The notes under the pieces: generated by a model
What the model was told of the DNA's origin: nothing
What the model saw: the letters and a program-made list of their open reading frames with translations, nothing else
Databases searched by the model: none
Program-made: the position numbers and the translations under genes
Assembly: GCA_964652125.1 (NCBI GenBank)
Contig: CAZZAE010000001.1
Coordinates: forward strand, 1-52,630
Direction of reading: 5' to 3'
From: CAZFNQ01 sp964652125
GTDB lineage: Bacteria > Patescibacteriota > Saccharimonadia > Saccharimonadales > JANWIN01
Length of the DNA: 52,630 nucleotides
In this document: one piece after another, positions 34,038-43,058 of the stretch
Layout: every line of letters starts with the position of its first letter
How positions within the stretch are numbered: position 1 is the first letter of the stretch

Positions 34038-36269
34038 CTACTTGAGAGCGCCGGTTATATCTTTGGTTTGAGCTTGATGAGCATTATCTGTCGGTTTAAT
34101 ATGAGCCGGTACTTTTAACTTGCTTTTAGCAAAGCTGAAGCCAAAAGTACTACCCTTACCTTCTTCGCTCTTAAAGATTATTGCGCCGCCTTGAGCTACA
34201 ACTACTTTTTTAGCCATGAACAGTCCTAAGCCGGTACCGTCAGGCCGAGCTTTCTTCGCATTGCCAGCCCGATAAAACTTACTAAACATATGGTGCTGTT
34301 CGGCTTTAGGAACTCCTATACCATCATCTACGACCGTAAATTCAATAGATTCGTGGTTATCCACTAAGTTTACATGAATGTGACCGCCGGCTGGGGTGTA
34401 ATAAATGGCATTATCTGCGAAGTTCATAATAACTTGGCGAATTTTGGTTTCATCTAACATGAGCATTGGGAAGTTTTTGGGTTTATCATAGGAAAGGTCA
34501 AGATTGCGGGATTTTGCAGCCTCAACTAATTGCGCGACTTCACCTTCCACTACATCCGACAAATTGGTCGGAGCAGAATCAATTACAAACTTTCCAGTTC
34601 GTAAACGAGATACGTTTAATAGATCCGCAATCAAATAAACCATCCGTTGTGCACTTAAGAATGATTGATTGAGTAGTTTTCGCTGATTTGCGCTTACTTT
34701 TCCGGCATCACCTTCCAATACCATGCTGACATAGCCCTTAACTGTAGTTAAAGGTGTCCGCAACTGATGTGAAGCCATGCTTATAAATTCGTCCTTAGCT
34801 TCATCTAATTCCCTAAGTTTCTCGTTGGTCTTGCGCAATTCTTTAGTTGCATTATCAACCTTCTCTTGAAGGGTAACATTAAAACGTTTTATTTCCTCAA
34901 ATCTAAGCGCATTCTGAATTGCTAGTGCTACTTCATCTGAAATTATGTCTAGAAGCTTAATATCGTTAGTTCGATAAGCATCACCACTTTGCTTAAAGCT
35001 TATTACTAAATATCCTATTTGTTGTTCGTGAGTAGATAATCGAACGATCGCAGCAATATCCAAACTGTTTAACAAATTGCGTAAATGACTTTGGCCTTGA
35101 TCAACAAGCTCATCAGTAACAAATAATTTTGTGTGCGCATTATTGAGTTGTTTAACAAGTTCATCCAGTTCGTGATTGGAGATATTTTTATTGCCATTAC
35201 CGATTACTCTTACGTCGTCCCGCTTTTCATTACCAGTTAATATAAATTTGATAAATGATGCTTTAAGCGTAGTGCTGACTAGTGATGCGGTCTCATCTAA
35301 GAGAGTATCAATTTCAATTGTCGCTACCAGAACATCATTTAGCTGATCTATGAATTGTTGTGGATCGTATGAATCTTTAAAAAAGATTTGGTTGGTAACG
35401 CGGTCGAAAAATTTCTTAACTCGTTGATAAAGAAGAGCTGTAAGGATAGCAAAAACAATGTAAACTGCTCGTTGAGATGAGCCAAGTTTATCCTGTTGCG
35501 TAAACAATGTTGAGACAACATAGATGAATCCGCCATATATGACAGCAATAAATCCTAATGACAATAAATAGGCTAAGGCACGAGCAGCTGCAGCTCTGAT
35601 GTCGAATAACTTGTGCCTGACAATTGCATAGGCAAGTGATCCACTAAAGATAAGCGTATAAGCCGGGCCCAGGGGAACCAGTTTTGTATTATGTAAGATT
35701 ACTACAAAAAGAAAATCTGTTATTACGATCAAACCAAATGCTCCGGCTAAGCCCATTAAAACAAATCTAATTTGGGTTTTTTGCTTACCCTCAGCATGGC
35801 GATACTTTTTAAGTAGCATAATTACTCCACCAACTAATAGACCAACGACCGTTAATGCAAAAATTGGAATTCCAAAATTTGGTATGGGCTGAGCATTGCC
35901 GTTTTGAATTTTTAAGTCTTTAAAAACAAGGGGTGTTAAGGTCAAGGGCATAACTATAGTTGCTGCGATAACTGCTACTTTTCTTGCCCACTTTGAGGGA
36001 GGGAGTATGTAATGTGGAAACACGTTAAAAGTTAGGAATACTGATAGACAAAGAAATGTCGCGCTAAATAAAACTAGTCTAATCCACCAAAGTTGGGACA
36101 ATATCACTGGGTGAATAGAGATATAGTTGATAATTGACCAGGCCGCAAAACTACCTGTAAGCATAAAAAATAGTTTATTTGTAGCACTAGCGGAATTTTT
36201 AAGAAAGACGACTACACCAAGTAATATATTGATGACTGCAGATATAATTAGTAAAGCGACTTCAAACAT
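34038..36269 (-). CDS. Membrane histidine kinase with GAF domain
   Basis: A 743-aa sensor kinase. The N-terminal about 280 residues hold 7-8 membrane helices of the 7TM-sensor type. A GAF-like domain (about 305-455) and a coiled-coil linker (about 460-495) follow, then HisKA with the phospho-acceptor His501 (SMASHQLRTPLTTVKGY) and a HATPase domain with N-box NFADNAIYY, VDDGIGVP and GTGLGLFMAKK. It lacks a receiver domain. Two receiver-only regulators at 42212 and 42619 are candidate partners. It is 54 nt after the adenylate-forming gene and could be co-transcribed. Confidence 0.9.
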   Translation of the reverse strand: MFEVALLIISAVINILLGVVVFLKNSASATNKLFFMLTGSFAAWSIINYISIHPVILSQLWWIRLVLFSATFLCLSVFLTFNVFPHYILPPSKWARKVAVIAATIVMPLTLTPLVFKDLKIQNGNAQPIPNFGIPIFALTVVGLLVGGVIMLLKKYRHAEGKQKTQIRFVLMGLAGAFGLIVITDFLFVVILHNTKLVPLGPAYTLIFSGSLAYAIVRHKLFDIRAAAARALAYLLSLGFIAVIYGGFIYVVSTLFTQQDKLGSSQRAVYIVFAILTALLYQRVKKFFDRVTNQIFFKDSYDPQQFIDQLNDVLVATIEIDTLLDETASLVSTTLKASFIKFILTGNEKRDDVRVIGNGNKNISNHELDELVKQLNNAHTKLFVTDELVDQGQSHLRNLLNSLDIAAIVRLSTHEQQIGYLVISFKQSGDAYRTNDIKLLDIISDEVALAIQNALRFEEIKRFNVTLQEKVDNATKELRKTNEKLRELDEAKDEFISMASHQLRTPLTTVKGYVSMVLEGDAGKVSANQRKLLNQSFLSAQRMVYLIADLLNVSRLRTGKFVIDSAPTNLSDVVEGEVAQLVEAAKSRNLDLSYDKPKNFPMLMLDETKIRQVIMNFADNAIYYTPAGGHIHVNLVDNHESIEFTVVDDGIGVPKAEQHHMFSKFYRAGNAKKARPDGTGLGLFMAKKVVVAQGGAIIFKSEEGKGSTFGFSFAKSKLKVPAHIKPTDNAHQAQTKDITGALK

Positions 36270-36289
36270 ATTTTTAGCTTAATTTTAAG

Positions 36290-36307
36290 ATAAAGCTTTA
36301 GCTTTAT
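36290..36307 (-). terminator. Hairpin between adenylate-forming enzyme and kinase genes
   Basis: A perfect 7-bp ATAAAGC/GCTTTAT stem with a 4-nt loop. No T tract follows on the minus strand, so it may be only a weak terminator or an mRNA-stability hairpin. Confidence 0.3.
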
Positions 36308-36322
36308 TCTACAGTGTTACTA

Positions 36323-37747
36323 CTATTTGAGCACCCACTTTTGTTTAACCCCGGGAGCAAAATATTTTTCGTGACCTGCTGGCCAAAATACTAACTTAAT
36401 TAAGCTGCTACTCTTTTGACTTTTAGAAATTTCGGCAAATTCAGAGCTTTTTTCAATTAATTTTTGACGAATAACCTTTTTTGATAAGTTTTTAATATGT
36501 GGCTGTAGCTGTACACCTGTTTGTAATTCTAGATTTATTTCTAGATATTGATTTTGGCTTTTTGTAAATTTAGATAGTACGGTGAATTTCTCAGTAAGGT
36601 ATGAAGTTAATTCAGGGGTCAGCAGACCCTCTTTGATGAATTCCGGGTAGATATTGATACCATGAATTGTCACGGAGAGATCTGTTCGCTCATACACATA
36701 TACAAATGGATATTGACGTATAGTGTGCTTGATACCAGCTTTTTTTATTTCATTTTCTAAGCTCAATCCATTTTTCTTAAAAATTCTGCTCATTTTAGAA
36801 AACTTGACAACGCCACCGTGATCACCTATTGCATAACGTATAAGGGGAATGGTCGAATCACCCGTTAATATGATTTCGTTATCGACTTCTTCAAAATCTA
36901 CAAATCTTGGATTATATTGAGTGAGAGTGGGTGTTTTTTCAATCTGACCAAAGATATCTTTAAAAAGTAATGGGTTTTTTGTAGCAATCCGCCTAATCAA
37001 TATACTTACCGGTGATTCGTAGGCCATCGCTCCAATATCTGCAGTTCCATATATATTAAGAGTATCTAAAAGTGGATTAGCCTTGGTCTTTTTACAAATA
37101 TAGTTTCTATATGTTTCAGTGAAGGCTTCCGCTGCAAACAAAAGTCTTATTCTCAACTTTTGTAAATCTATCTGTTCCATTACAGCATCATCAATAATCT
37201 CTTTAACGAATGGTGGGTAACCAACTAGTATGGTTTGCTCAAATTGTGGTGCAAGTTGCCTAAGAGCTTTTAATACTTCTGTTTTGTTATATCCCACCGG
37301 TAATATAGATGCCGGGTAATTCATTCTCTGGGTGGCGATCTCAAAAGCTCTAAGTGTAACTACTCCACCTATCCATACGCCCATTCCGAATGCGATTATA
37401 ACTAACACTGGCCCTTTCCCGGGGTTAGAAGCTTGCTGTAAGTAGTCTTGTATCAACCAGGAGTATTGCCAGCTTAATTTTTCGTTTCGAGGAAAGTAAA
37501 ATGGTGTGCCAGTTGATCCAGAGGTAGAACAGAATATTAGTGGACTATTTAAATCTCCGTTTCGAACTAAATCCTTTAAATTATATTGTTGCAAGTAATT
37601 TTTTTTACTTGTAATTGGAATCTTATGAAAATCTTTGCGGTTGATAATTGAATCTTGATTTATTTTTCTTGTCTTTAAAAAATCGCCATAAGCTGGAACT
37701 TCTTTTTTTGCATCTTGGAATAATTTAAAGGCTCTTTGCGAAATCAT
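36323..37747 (-). CDS. PaaK/CapK-type adenylate-forming enzyme
   Basis: A 474-aa member of the phenylacetate-CoA ligase/coenzyme F390 synthetase family, which activates carboxylates as acyl-AMP. It has the P-loop CSTSGSTGTPFYFP, the YGTADIGAMA motif, RYAIGDHGG and a terminal Lys in PGVKQKWVLK that fits the catalytic Lys. The substrate is unknown. It starts 3 nt after the amino-acid dehydrogenase stop, so the two are translated together. By eye the gene is clearly more AT-rich than the glycolysis block, suggesting acquisition. Confidence 0.83.
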   Translation of the reverse strand: MISQRAFKLFQDAKKEVPAYGDFLKTRKINQDSIINRKDFHKIPITSKKNYLQQYNLKDLVRNGDLNSPLIFCSTSGSTGTPFYFPRNEKLSWQYSWLIQDYLQQASNPGKGPVLVIIAFGMGVWIGGVVTLRAFEIATQRMNYPASILPVGYNKTEVLKALRQLAPQFEQTILVGYPPFVKEIIDDAVMEQIDLQKLRIRLLFAAEAFTETYRNYICKKTKANPLLDTLNIYGTADIGAMAYESPVSILIRRIATKNPLLFKDIFGQIEKTPTLTQYNPRFVDFEEVDNEIILTGDSTIPLIRYAIGDHGGVVKFSKMSRIFKKNGLSLENEIKKAGIKHTIRQYPFVYVYERTDLSVTIHGINIYPEFIKEGLLTPELTSYLTEKFTVLSKFTKSQNQYLEINLELQTGVQLQPHIKNLSKKVIRQKLIEKSSEFAEISKSQKSSSLIKLVFWPAGHEKYFAPGVKQKWVLK

Positions 37748-37750
37748 TAT

Positions 37751-38845
37751 CTAGTCTTTAGGCCCACTGTTAATTCGCTTAAGGGCTATGTCATCGGCAA
37801 TTCTATAGGGTGCCCTTCCGCTTTTCTTAGAGGCATCAAATACTTCTTCAAGGGTATTTTGTATTCCCTTTACGCGTTCAAGTACTCGGTCCTTTTTAAA
37901 ACCATCCTTTTCAAGCTCATCTGCGACATATATGAGGCCACCGGCATTAGCAATGTAGTCAGGAACAAATAGGATATTTCTACTATGCAAACTGTCTCCA
38001 ACCCGATTATCGAGCAGCTGATTATTTGCACCGCCTGCAATTATTTTAACGTTAAGTTCTTTTACTACACTAGGCCTTAACTCCCCACCGAGTGCACAGG
38101 GAGAAAAAACATCTAACTCTTCCTTATGAATATTTGTGTAATGTATCGCTTTGATGTCGGGATACATTTTAATCATTTTTTGAACTTTCTGATTGTCTAT
38201 ATCGGCAATTATTATTTTTGCCCCGTCATCATGCAAGAGTCTAACCAATTCACCACCCAGTTTACCTATGCCTTTTACTCCAATAGTTCTATCTTTAACG
38301 GAATCTGTACCATTAATATGGCCCAATGAGGCTCTTATTGAATAATACACTCCGAGAGCTGCCATTTTAGATGTTGATAAATCACCGCGATCACCGCCAC
38401 TTACCCCTAGCATATGCTGAGTACTCTTCGCCATTTTTTTGACATCATTGTCATATATACCTACATCTGTGCCTGTCTTGAAAAGTCCACCAAGTTTTTC
38501 AACCATTTTTGCATAAGATTTGAGTACTTTGTCGCGGTCAGTATCTTCTGAAGCAATTATTACGGCTTTACCGCCACCCCAGGGCAGTCCGGCAAGTGCA
38601 CATTTGTAACTCATGGCTTTAGACAAATTTAATGAGTCCTTGAGAGCCGCTTCGTCGGATGCATAAGTTTGAAATCGAGTTCCTCCAAGCGCAGGACCAA
38701 GATTTGTATTATGAATTGCAATGTAACCCCTTAAACCAGTTTCATTATCTGTAAGGCCTACCAGCATTTCATGATTATCAAACTCTTTAAAAATCCGAAA
38801 GCTTTTTGAGCGTCGTTTTTTAAGTTTATAGGTCGTGTTTAACAT
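37751..38845 (-). CDS. Leu/Phe/Val/Glu-type amino acid dehydrogenase
   Basis: A 364-aa NAD(P)-dependent oxidative deaminase. The active-site Lys residues are in MSYKCALAGLPWGGGK (K81 and K93), TGTDVG follows, and the Rossmann motif is GVKGIGKLGGELV (about 188-200). Its length and motifs are closest to leucine or phenylalanine dehydrogenase, which interconvert amino acids and 2-oxo acids. It heads a two-gene unit with the adenylate-forming enzyme, so its product or substrate may feed that enzyme. No Shine-Dalgarno site. It is divergent from the nitroreductase gene. Confidence 0.87.
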   Translation of the reverse strand: MLNTTYKLKKRRSKSFRIFKEFDNHEMLVGLTDNETGLRGYIAIHNTNLGPALGGTRFQTYASDEAALKDSLNLSKAMSYKCALAGLPWGGGKAVIIASEDTDRDKVLKSYAKMVEKLGGLFKTGTDVGIYDNDVKKMAKSTQHMLGVSGGDRGDLSTSKMAALGVYYSIRASLGHINGTDSVKDRTIGVKGIGKLGGELVRLLHDDGAKIIIADIDNQKVQKMIKMYPDIKAIHYTNIHKEELDVFSPCALGGELRPSVVKELNVKIIAGGANNQLLDNRVGDSLHSRNILFVPDYIANAGGLIYVADELEKDGFKKDRVLERVKGIQNTLEEVFDASKKSGRAPYRIADDIALKRINSGPKD

Positions 38846-38971
38846 ATTTTTTGTTTGCTCATGTGTTGTGGGCTATGATAGCCAACAATTTGATTTTCAT
38901 CTCGAATATATTACAACTAAATCCCATAAATTACAAGTGCAAGATTGGGATAACCCCAAGTTTTTGAACCT

Positions 38972-38980
38972 TGCTATACT
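38972..38980 (+). promoter_or_regulatory. Extended -10 of the nitroreductase gene
   Basis: TGC-TATACT at 38972-38980 ends 10 nt before the ATG at 38991, predicting a leader of 3-4 nt or none. This supports ATG 38991 over the upstream ATG at 38835, which would be untranscribed. Confidence 0.5.
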
Positions 38981-38990
38981 TTATATAAAC

Positions 38991-39953
38991 ATGTCTTTGT
39001 CGAACGTACTACAAGAAAATCTAAAATCAATCATTGAAATTGCTCGTTTGGCTCCATCAGTTCACAATACTCAACCCTGGCAGATAAGTATTGATAATGA
39101 TAAATTATATATAGACATCGATCCAAGATATCAGCTTTCTGACGGAGATCCGACTGGGCGAGAGACTATTATAAGTTTAGGTATTTTTGCGGAAGCGATC
39201 AAAGTCGCATCGGAACAATTCGGGCTGCAATGTCGAAATATTTCTTTAGATAAATATCGAGCAGTTATTCATTTTACGCTAGACAAAAGTAAAAAGAATA
39301 GCCAAGAGGTTAACGCCTTAAAAACACGAGTAACAGATAGGAGTATATATAGTCAGGTTGATATAAATCAAAAAATAAAAAGTACGATTGTTAATGTTGC
39401 GCCGAATGATAAAGCAAAAGTTTGGGTTTTAACTGACGCTAAATCAATTAACATAATTGCTTCCCTAACTTCAAAGGGTATTAGTTTAGCGCTGAGCAAT
39501 CCCAGTTTTCGTCAGGAACTTAGTCGTTATTTAGTACTACCTTGGTCTTCAAAGAAGCGAGGCATATCAACTTCTAGCCTATATTTACCCAAAGCCTTAG
39601 AAATTTGTGAGCCATTTTTAATGAAATTAGGAATTGGAATAAAATCTGAAGCAAAGCTCGAAAGAAAAAGATGGGAATCAGCTAGTGGGGTTATTTTTAT
39701 TACTACCAAAGGAGATATGTCAGAGTACTGGTTTGAAGCTGGAAGAGCTTATTTGAGAGTTGCTCTTGAAATTGAACAACTTGGTTTGAGTCAGGCTACG
39801 TCAGCGGCTACTGTAGAGGCATCGAATTATCATGAAGATGTAGAACAACTTATTGGTACAAACCAAAGATTACAATGTGTTATTCGTGTAGGTAAAGGTG
39901 CAAGTAAACGAAATCATTCCCCGCGAGTATCAGCCGAGGAAATTATTACATAG
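38991..39953 (+). CDS. Acg-like nitroreductase-family protein
   Basis: A 320-aa FMN-fold protein. ARLAPSVHNTQPWQI near the N-terminus is the hallmark of the Acg (Rv2032)/MoeY C-terminal type of nitroreductase, and EYWFEAGRAYLRVALEIEQLGLSQA near the C-terminus matches the FMN-site half. The frame is open back to 38835, but those residues are not family-like. It is convergent with the ThiF-like gene and overlaps it by 8 bp. In mycobacterial MoeY (Rv1355c) a ThiF domain and such a nitroreductase domain are fused, so the two genes probably work together. Substrate unknown. Confidence 0.82.
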   Translation: MSLSNVLQENLKSIIEIARLAPSVHNTQPWQISIDNDKLYIDIDPRYQLSDGDPTGRETIISLGIFAEAIKVASEQFGLQCRNISLDKYRAVIHFTLDKSKKNSQEVNALKTRVTDRSIYSQVDINQKIKSTIVNVAPNDKAKVWVLTDAKSINIIASLTSKGISLALSNPSFRQELSRYLVLPWSSKKRGISTSSLYLPKALEICEPFLMKLGIGIKSEAKLERKRWESASGVIFITTKGDMSEYWFEAGRAYLRVALEIEQLGLSQATSAATVEASNYHEDVEQLIGTNQRLQCVIRVGKGASKRNHSPRVSAEEIIT

Positions 39954-41193
39954 AATTGACTGCAGATATTATTACCTTGGTATGTCTTTTATGTCGTCTT
40001 TTGTAGTTACGTGTATTGTGTTTAGCCAAAAATTGTTTTTCTAGAGAAATTACATATCGTCCAGAATTGAGTGTATTTCCTAAAGCTATATTTTTCACAG
40101 CAAACGCTAAAACTCCACCAGTCATCATAACAGTTGACCCCAGTTGAGGATGAGTAACAATCGTTGTCCCTATCTTAAGTAAAGATTTTTGCATCTTAAT
40201 TGACATATTATGCGGGTCAATAATGCCTACAGCGTGTTTTGTCCATTCGCGGTAATCTTCAATTTTTTTCTCTAGTAGGTCTTCAATGCCGGGAACTTTG
40301 CCATGAAATAAGTCCCGTGATGGTTCTAAATCGAATCTCTCGACATCTAGAATCACAGTATCTCCTATTTCAGTTGCCATAAGCACTGGTAGCTTGCGTT
40401 TTCGCGCCTCAGCTCGAATTCTAACCTTCATTTCAATATCATCTATTTCATCAATAGCTAATTTAATTGGCCAAGGTTTATTAAATATCTGATCGATGCT
40501 TTGTTTGGATACTTTATCAAATGATAGGACTGAAGTGTAGGGATTCATTTCATAAATTTGTTCAGCTATTACCTGTGCCTTACTTTTACCAATACTTGTT
40601 ACCCCGGTGAGTATACGATTTAAATTAGAACCACTTATTACTGCCCCATCTACAAGTTTGATGCGTCGAGAAATACCCGTGATTGCAAGAGCTTGTGCGC
40701 TTGCACTTCCAACACTCATCCCAAAACATGCTACTTCAAAATCAAATAGCTTTTTTTGCTCTTCATTTGTTATTAGATCCCGATTTCGAATCGTTCTAAG
40801 TGCTTCAAAATCGCCTTGCGCAAGAACGTGAACTAGTTGACCTGACCAGGGATAATAAACCCAGCTACCCAGTTCCCAAGGATTTTTCTTGCCGTAATGT
40901 TCTTTTAAAAGTTTTGAAATTGATGCGACTTGCACTTCATGATTAGCTCTGTAAAGATGGGCATTTTTACTAAGTAGTAATTCAGCGTATTGTTCACCGT
41001 AATTATCTATTATTTCTGTTATACGTCTCTTTGAGACTAAATCTTGAAAAGTTTTTAGAGATTGTTTAGAGCTTGCATCAATAACGATAGGGCTAATTTC
41101 TGTATTAGAGGACGATAACTTTTTACTCAAGTTACTAAGAAAATCTGGATAGTCTTTCGTAGGATCAGTTGTAACAAGTTTCTTGTGTCCCAT
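39946..41193 (-). CDS. ThiF/E1-like adenylyltransferase family protein
   Basis: A 415-aa protein. An N-terminal domain of about 150 residues precedes an E1-like Rossmann domain: CFGMSVGSASAQALA nucleotide loop, LVDGAVISGSNLNRI with the conserved Asp and Arg, GKSKAQVIAEQI with the Lys, and AIDEIDD. No CxxC zinc pairs and no clear catalytic Cys are seen. E1-like enzymes adenylate C-termini or carboxylates in thiamin, molybdopterin and RiPP pathways. With the facing nitroreductase gene it forms a split version of mycobacterial MoeY. No YcaO gene is nearby, which argues against a standard azole RiPP cluster. Confidence 0.82.
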   Translation of the reverse strand: MGHKKLVTTDPTKDYPDFLSNLSKKLSSSNTEISPIVIDASSKQSLKTFQDLVSKRRITEIIDNYGEQYAELLLSKNAHLYRANHEVQVASISKLLKEHYGKKNPWELGSWVYYPWSGQLVHVLAQGDFEALRTIRNRDLITNEEQKKLFDFEVACFGMSVGSASAQALAITGISRRIKLVDGAVISGSNLNRILTGVTSIGKSKAQVIAEQIYEMNPYTSVLSFDKVSKQSIDQIFNKPWPIKLAIDEIDDIEMKVRIRAEARKRKLPVLMATEIGDTVILDVERFDLEPSRDLFHGKVPGIEDLLEKKIEDYREWTKHAVGIIDPHNMSIKMQKSLLKIGTTIVTHPQLGSTVMMTGGVLAFAVKNIALGNTLNSGRYVISLEKQFLAKHNTRNYKRRHKRHTKVIISAVNSM

Positions 41194-41260
41194 TTAATTG
41201 TCCCATTAATTTAATAACTAGCAATTCCTCTATTTTATCTCACAAAAATAACAAAAGATA

Positions 41261-42055
41261 TTAAGTAATTCTAGGTGTAGCTGTTACAACAACAAAATCA
41301 GGCATATTAAATCCTGGTGGATTGGCTGATTCAGCTTCATCTTTTATGTCATTAAAAATTTTTATTGCTTCATCTATAACTGATCGGTCGTTGTGCTGAA
41401 CTTCAAGACTCTTGAGAGTTATTTCTCTCAAACCAAGGGCCGGGCGATAGTCATATTGCTTGTCCGGACTAACTCTATGTTCACTGATTCGAGCTTTATC
41501 ACCTAATGTTGCCTTAACTTCATCAGTAACTTTGGAACCATATGATGGACTAAAGACATTGAAGTGCTCAAGTGTGAAGTCTCGCCAATGATTGATGAGT
41601 GGACTACCGTGCATTACTGTCCAATCATATTCAATAATAGTGAGCTCGCCGATTGGTGAGGTTAATAGTTTACTGAAAGCGTCGTTAATAATAGCTTCTC
41701 TTTTATCTTTAGCAAAATGACTGAGCACAAAACGAGCATGAACGCGGTCCATTGATCCATTATTAAATGGAAGTTTTAGAGCATCACCTTGAACTACAGT
41801 AGAACCGGCTTGCTTGTGAGCAAGTAGGGGTTCCTCACGAAAATCAAATGCAATATAGTGCGCTCCCTGATGCCTAACGTATTCTCCAAGCTTGGTGTTT
41901 TCTCCAGCCCCAATATCCAATACATTTTGACCGCTTCGAAGATCATGTATTGAGTCTATTGAAACTTGGTTTGGCATGTCAAAATCGCGCAAGCGTATAG
42001 ATTCTTGTTTCATAGAATCTCCTTGCTGGTATGCGTTTCGAGATTCGTCGTTCAT
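41261..42055 (-). CDS. SAM-dependent methyltransferase, class I
   Basis: A 264-aa protein with motif I NVLDIGAGENTKLGEY, an acidic residue after strand 2 (AFDFREE), VVQGDALKLPF and a C-terminal region of about 100 residues. The substrate is unknown. Two starts are possible: ATG 42055, 6 nt after a TATAGT box (leaderless), and ATG 42013, preceded by a strong AAGGAG. The Rossmann core lies after both. Its position beside the ThiF-like gene and the response regulators suggests a link, but no shared operon is proven. Confidence 0.8.
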   Translation of the reverse strand: MNDESRNAYQQGDSMKQESIRLRDFDMPNQVSIDSIHDLRSGQNVLDIGAGENTKLGEYVRHQGAHYIAFDFREEPLLAHKQAGSTVVQGDALKLPFNNGSMDRVHARFVLSHFAKDKREAIINDAFSKLLTSPIGELTIIEYDWTVMHGSPLINHWRDFTLEHFNVFSPSYGSKVTDEVKATLGDKARISEHRVSPDKQYDYRPALGLREITLKSLEVQHNDRSVIDEAIKIFNDIKDEAESANPPGFNMPDFVVVTATPRIT

Positions 42056-42061
42056 GCAATT

Positions 42062-42067
42062 ACTATA
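42062..42067 (-). promoter_or_regulatory. -10 box for the methyltransferase gene
   Basis: On the minus strand TATAGT at 42062-42067 ends 6 nt before ATG 42055. A second TATAGT overlaps just upstream (42067-42072). No TG extension. Confidence 0.4.
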
Positions 42068-42211
42068 CTATAGTGTTTGGTTAATATTCGGAGTGCGGCA
42101 TATTACAATGCAACAATTTCTGATTTCGATAAAATCAAATTATAAGGCTTTACATTCCAAGTTTTGTGCATATGTATATAAGGATTATAATAGCAATAAA
42201 TAGGGGTTAGT

Positions 42212-42583
42212 ATGCCTAAAATTGCAATAATTGAAGATGATCAAGCCATACGTGATATGTATCGTCTCAAATTTGAGAGCGAAGGCTTTACAGTAATCGT
42301 AGCTGCTGATGGCAAAGAGGGTCTTACTTTAGTTGAAAAAAGTAAACCTGACTTAATATTGCTTGACTTAATGATGCCGGAGATGACAGGAAGTGAAATG
42401 CTCAAACGTATGCGAGCAACAGCTTGGGGAAAAGATATCAAGGTTATTATTCTTACTAACGTTAGCAAGGACCAGGCCTTCCCGATAGTTAACCCTCTAG
42501 GCGTATCAGGATTTGTAGTCAAAGCACATTACACCCCCCAAGAAGTTGTTGATACCGTAAAAAAAGTTATTGCCGGTACTTAG
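42212..42583 (+). CDS. Single-domain response regulator 1
   Basis: A 123-aa CheY-like receiver with no output domain. The acidic pocket EDD (8-10), phospho-acceptor Asp52 (LLDLMMPEM), Thr82 and Lys104 are all present. It would relay phosphate from a histidine kinase, such as that at 34038, by protein contact. A TATAAT at 42186-42191 and a GGGG stretch upstream support ATG 42212. It is the first of a tandem pair. Confidence 0.92.
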   Translation: MPKIAIIEDDQAIRDMYRLKFESEGFTVIVAADGKEGLTLVEKSKPDLILLDLMMPEMTGSEMLKRMRATAWGKDIKVIILTNVSKDQAFPIVNPLGVSGFVVKAHYTPQEVVDTVKKVIAGT

Positions 42584-42618
42584 TTGTAACAAAACTGCTC
42601 ATCACGTAACATTAGCTT

Positions 42619-42984
42619 ATGGCAAAAATTGCTATTGTTGAAGACGACCAAGCCATTTCTCAGATGTATCGAATTAAGTTTGAGTCTGAAGGCTATACTG
42701 TTGAAACTGCGGAAAATGGCAAACTAGGATTGGCACTAGCTCAAAGTATGAAACCCGACATGATCTTGCTGGACCTGATGATGCCAGAGATGCGAGGTGA
42801 TGAAATGTTAGCAGCCATGCGAAAGACTGATTGGGGCAAAAACATAAAAGTTATCATTCTAACGAATGTAGGCGAACAAGAAATCCCTGAACCACTTAAA
42901 AAGCTGGGTGTAAGTGCAGTAATATTGAAAGCTGATATGACACCGAAACAAGTTGCTGATCTTGTAAAAACTCAATTAAAATAA
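42619..42984 (+). CDS. Single-domain response regulator 2
   Basis: A 121-aa receiver clearly paralogous to its neighbour (shared EDDQAI, MYR-KFESEG, LLDLMMPEM, WGK-IKVIILTNV), with Asp52, Thr82 and Lys104. It arose by tandem duplication. A TAACAT box lies 6 nt before the ATG, so it may be made from a separate leaderless mRNA. The most variable part is around residues 84-98, likely to set partner choice. Confidence 0.92.
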   Translation: MAKIAIVEDDQAISQMYRIKFESEGYTVETAENGKLGLALAQSMKPDMILLDLMMPEMRGDEMLAAMRKTDWGKNIKVIILTNVGEQEIPEPLKKLGVSAVILKADMTPKQVADLVKTQLK

Positions 42985-43058
42985 CATTAGCTATAGCATT
43001 ACATACTGCTAATAATGATCTAAATATTAAAAAACATCTGTAAGGTAGAATAAGTCAT

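Noticed and set aside
38835..38990. N-terminal extension of the nitroreductase from ATG 38835
   Set aside because: It reads through the shared divergent promoter region and the -10 box at 38975-38980; the family fold begins right after ATG 38991.
39946..41193. Standard azole-forming RiPP (TOMM) cluster
   Set aside because: ThiF-like and nitroreductase-like proteins are present, but no YcaO gene or precursor peptide is visible and the E1-like protein lacks CxxC zinc pairs.
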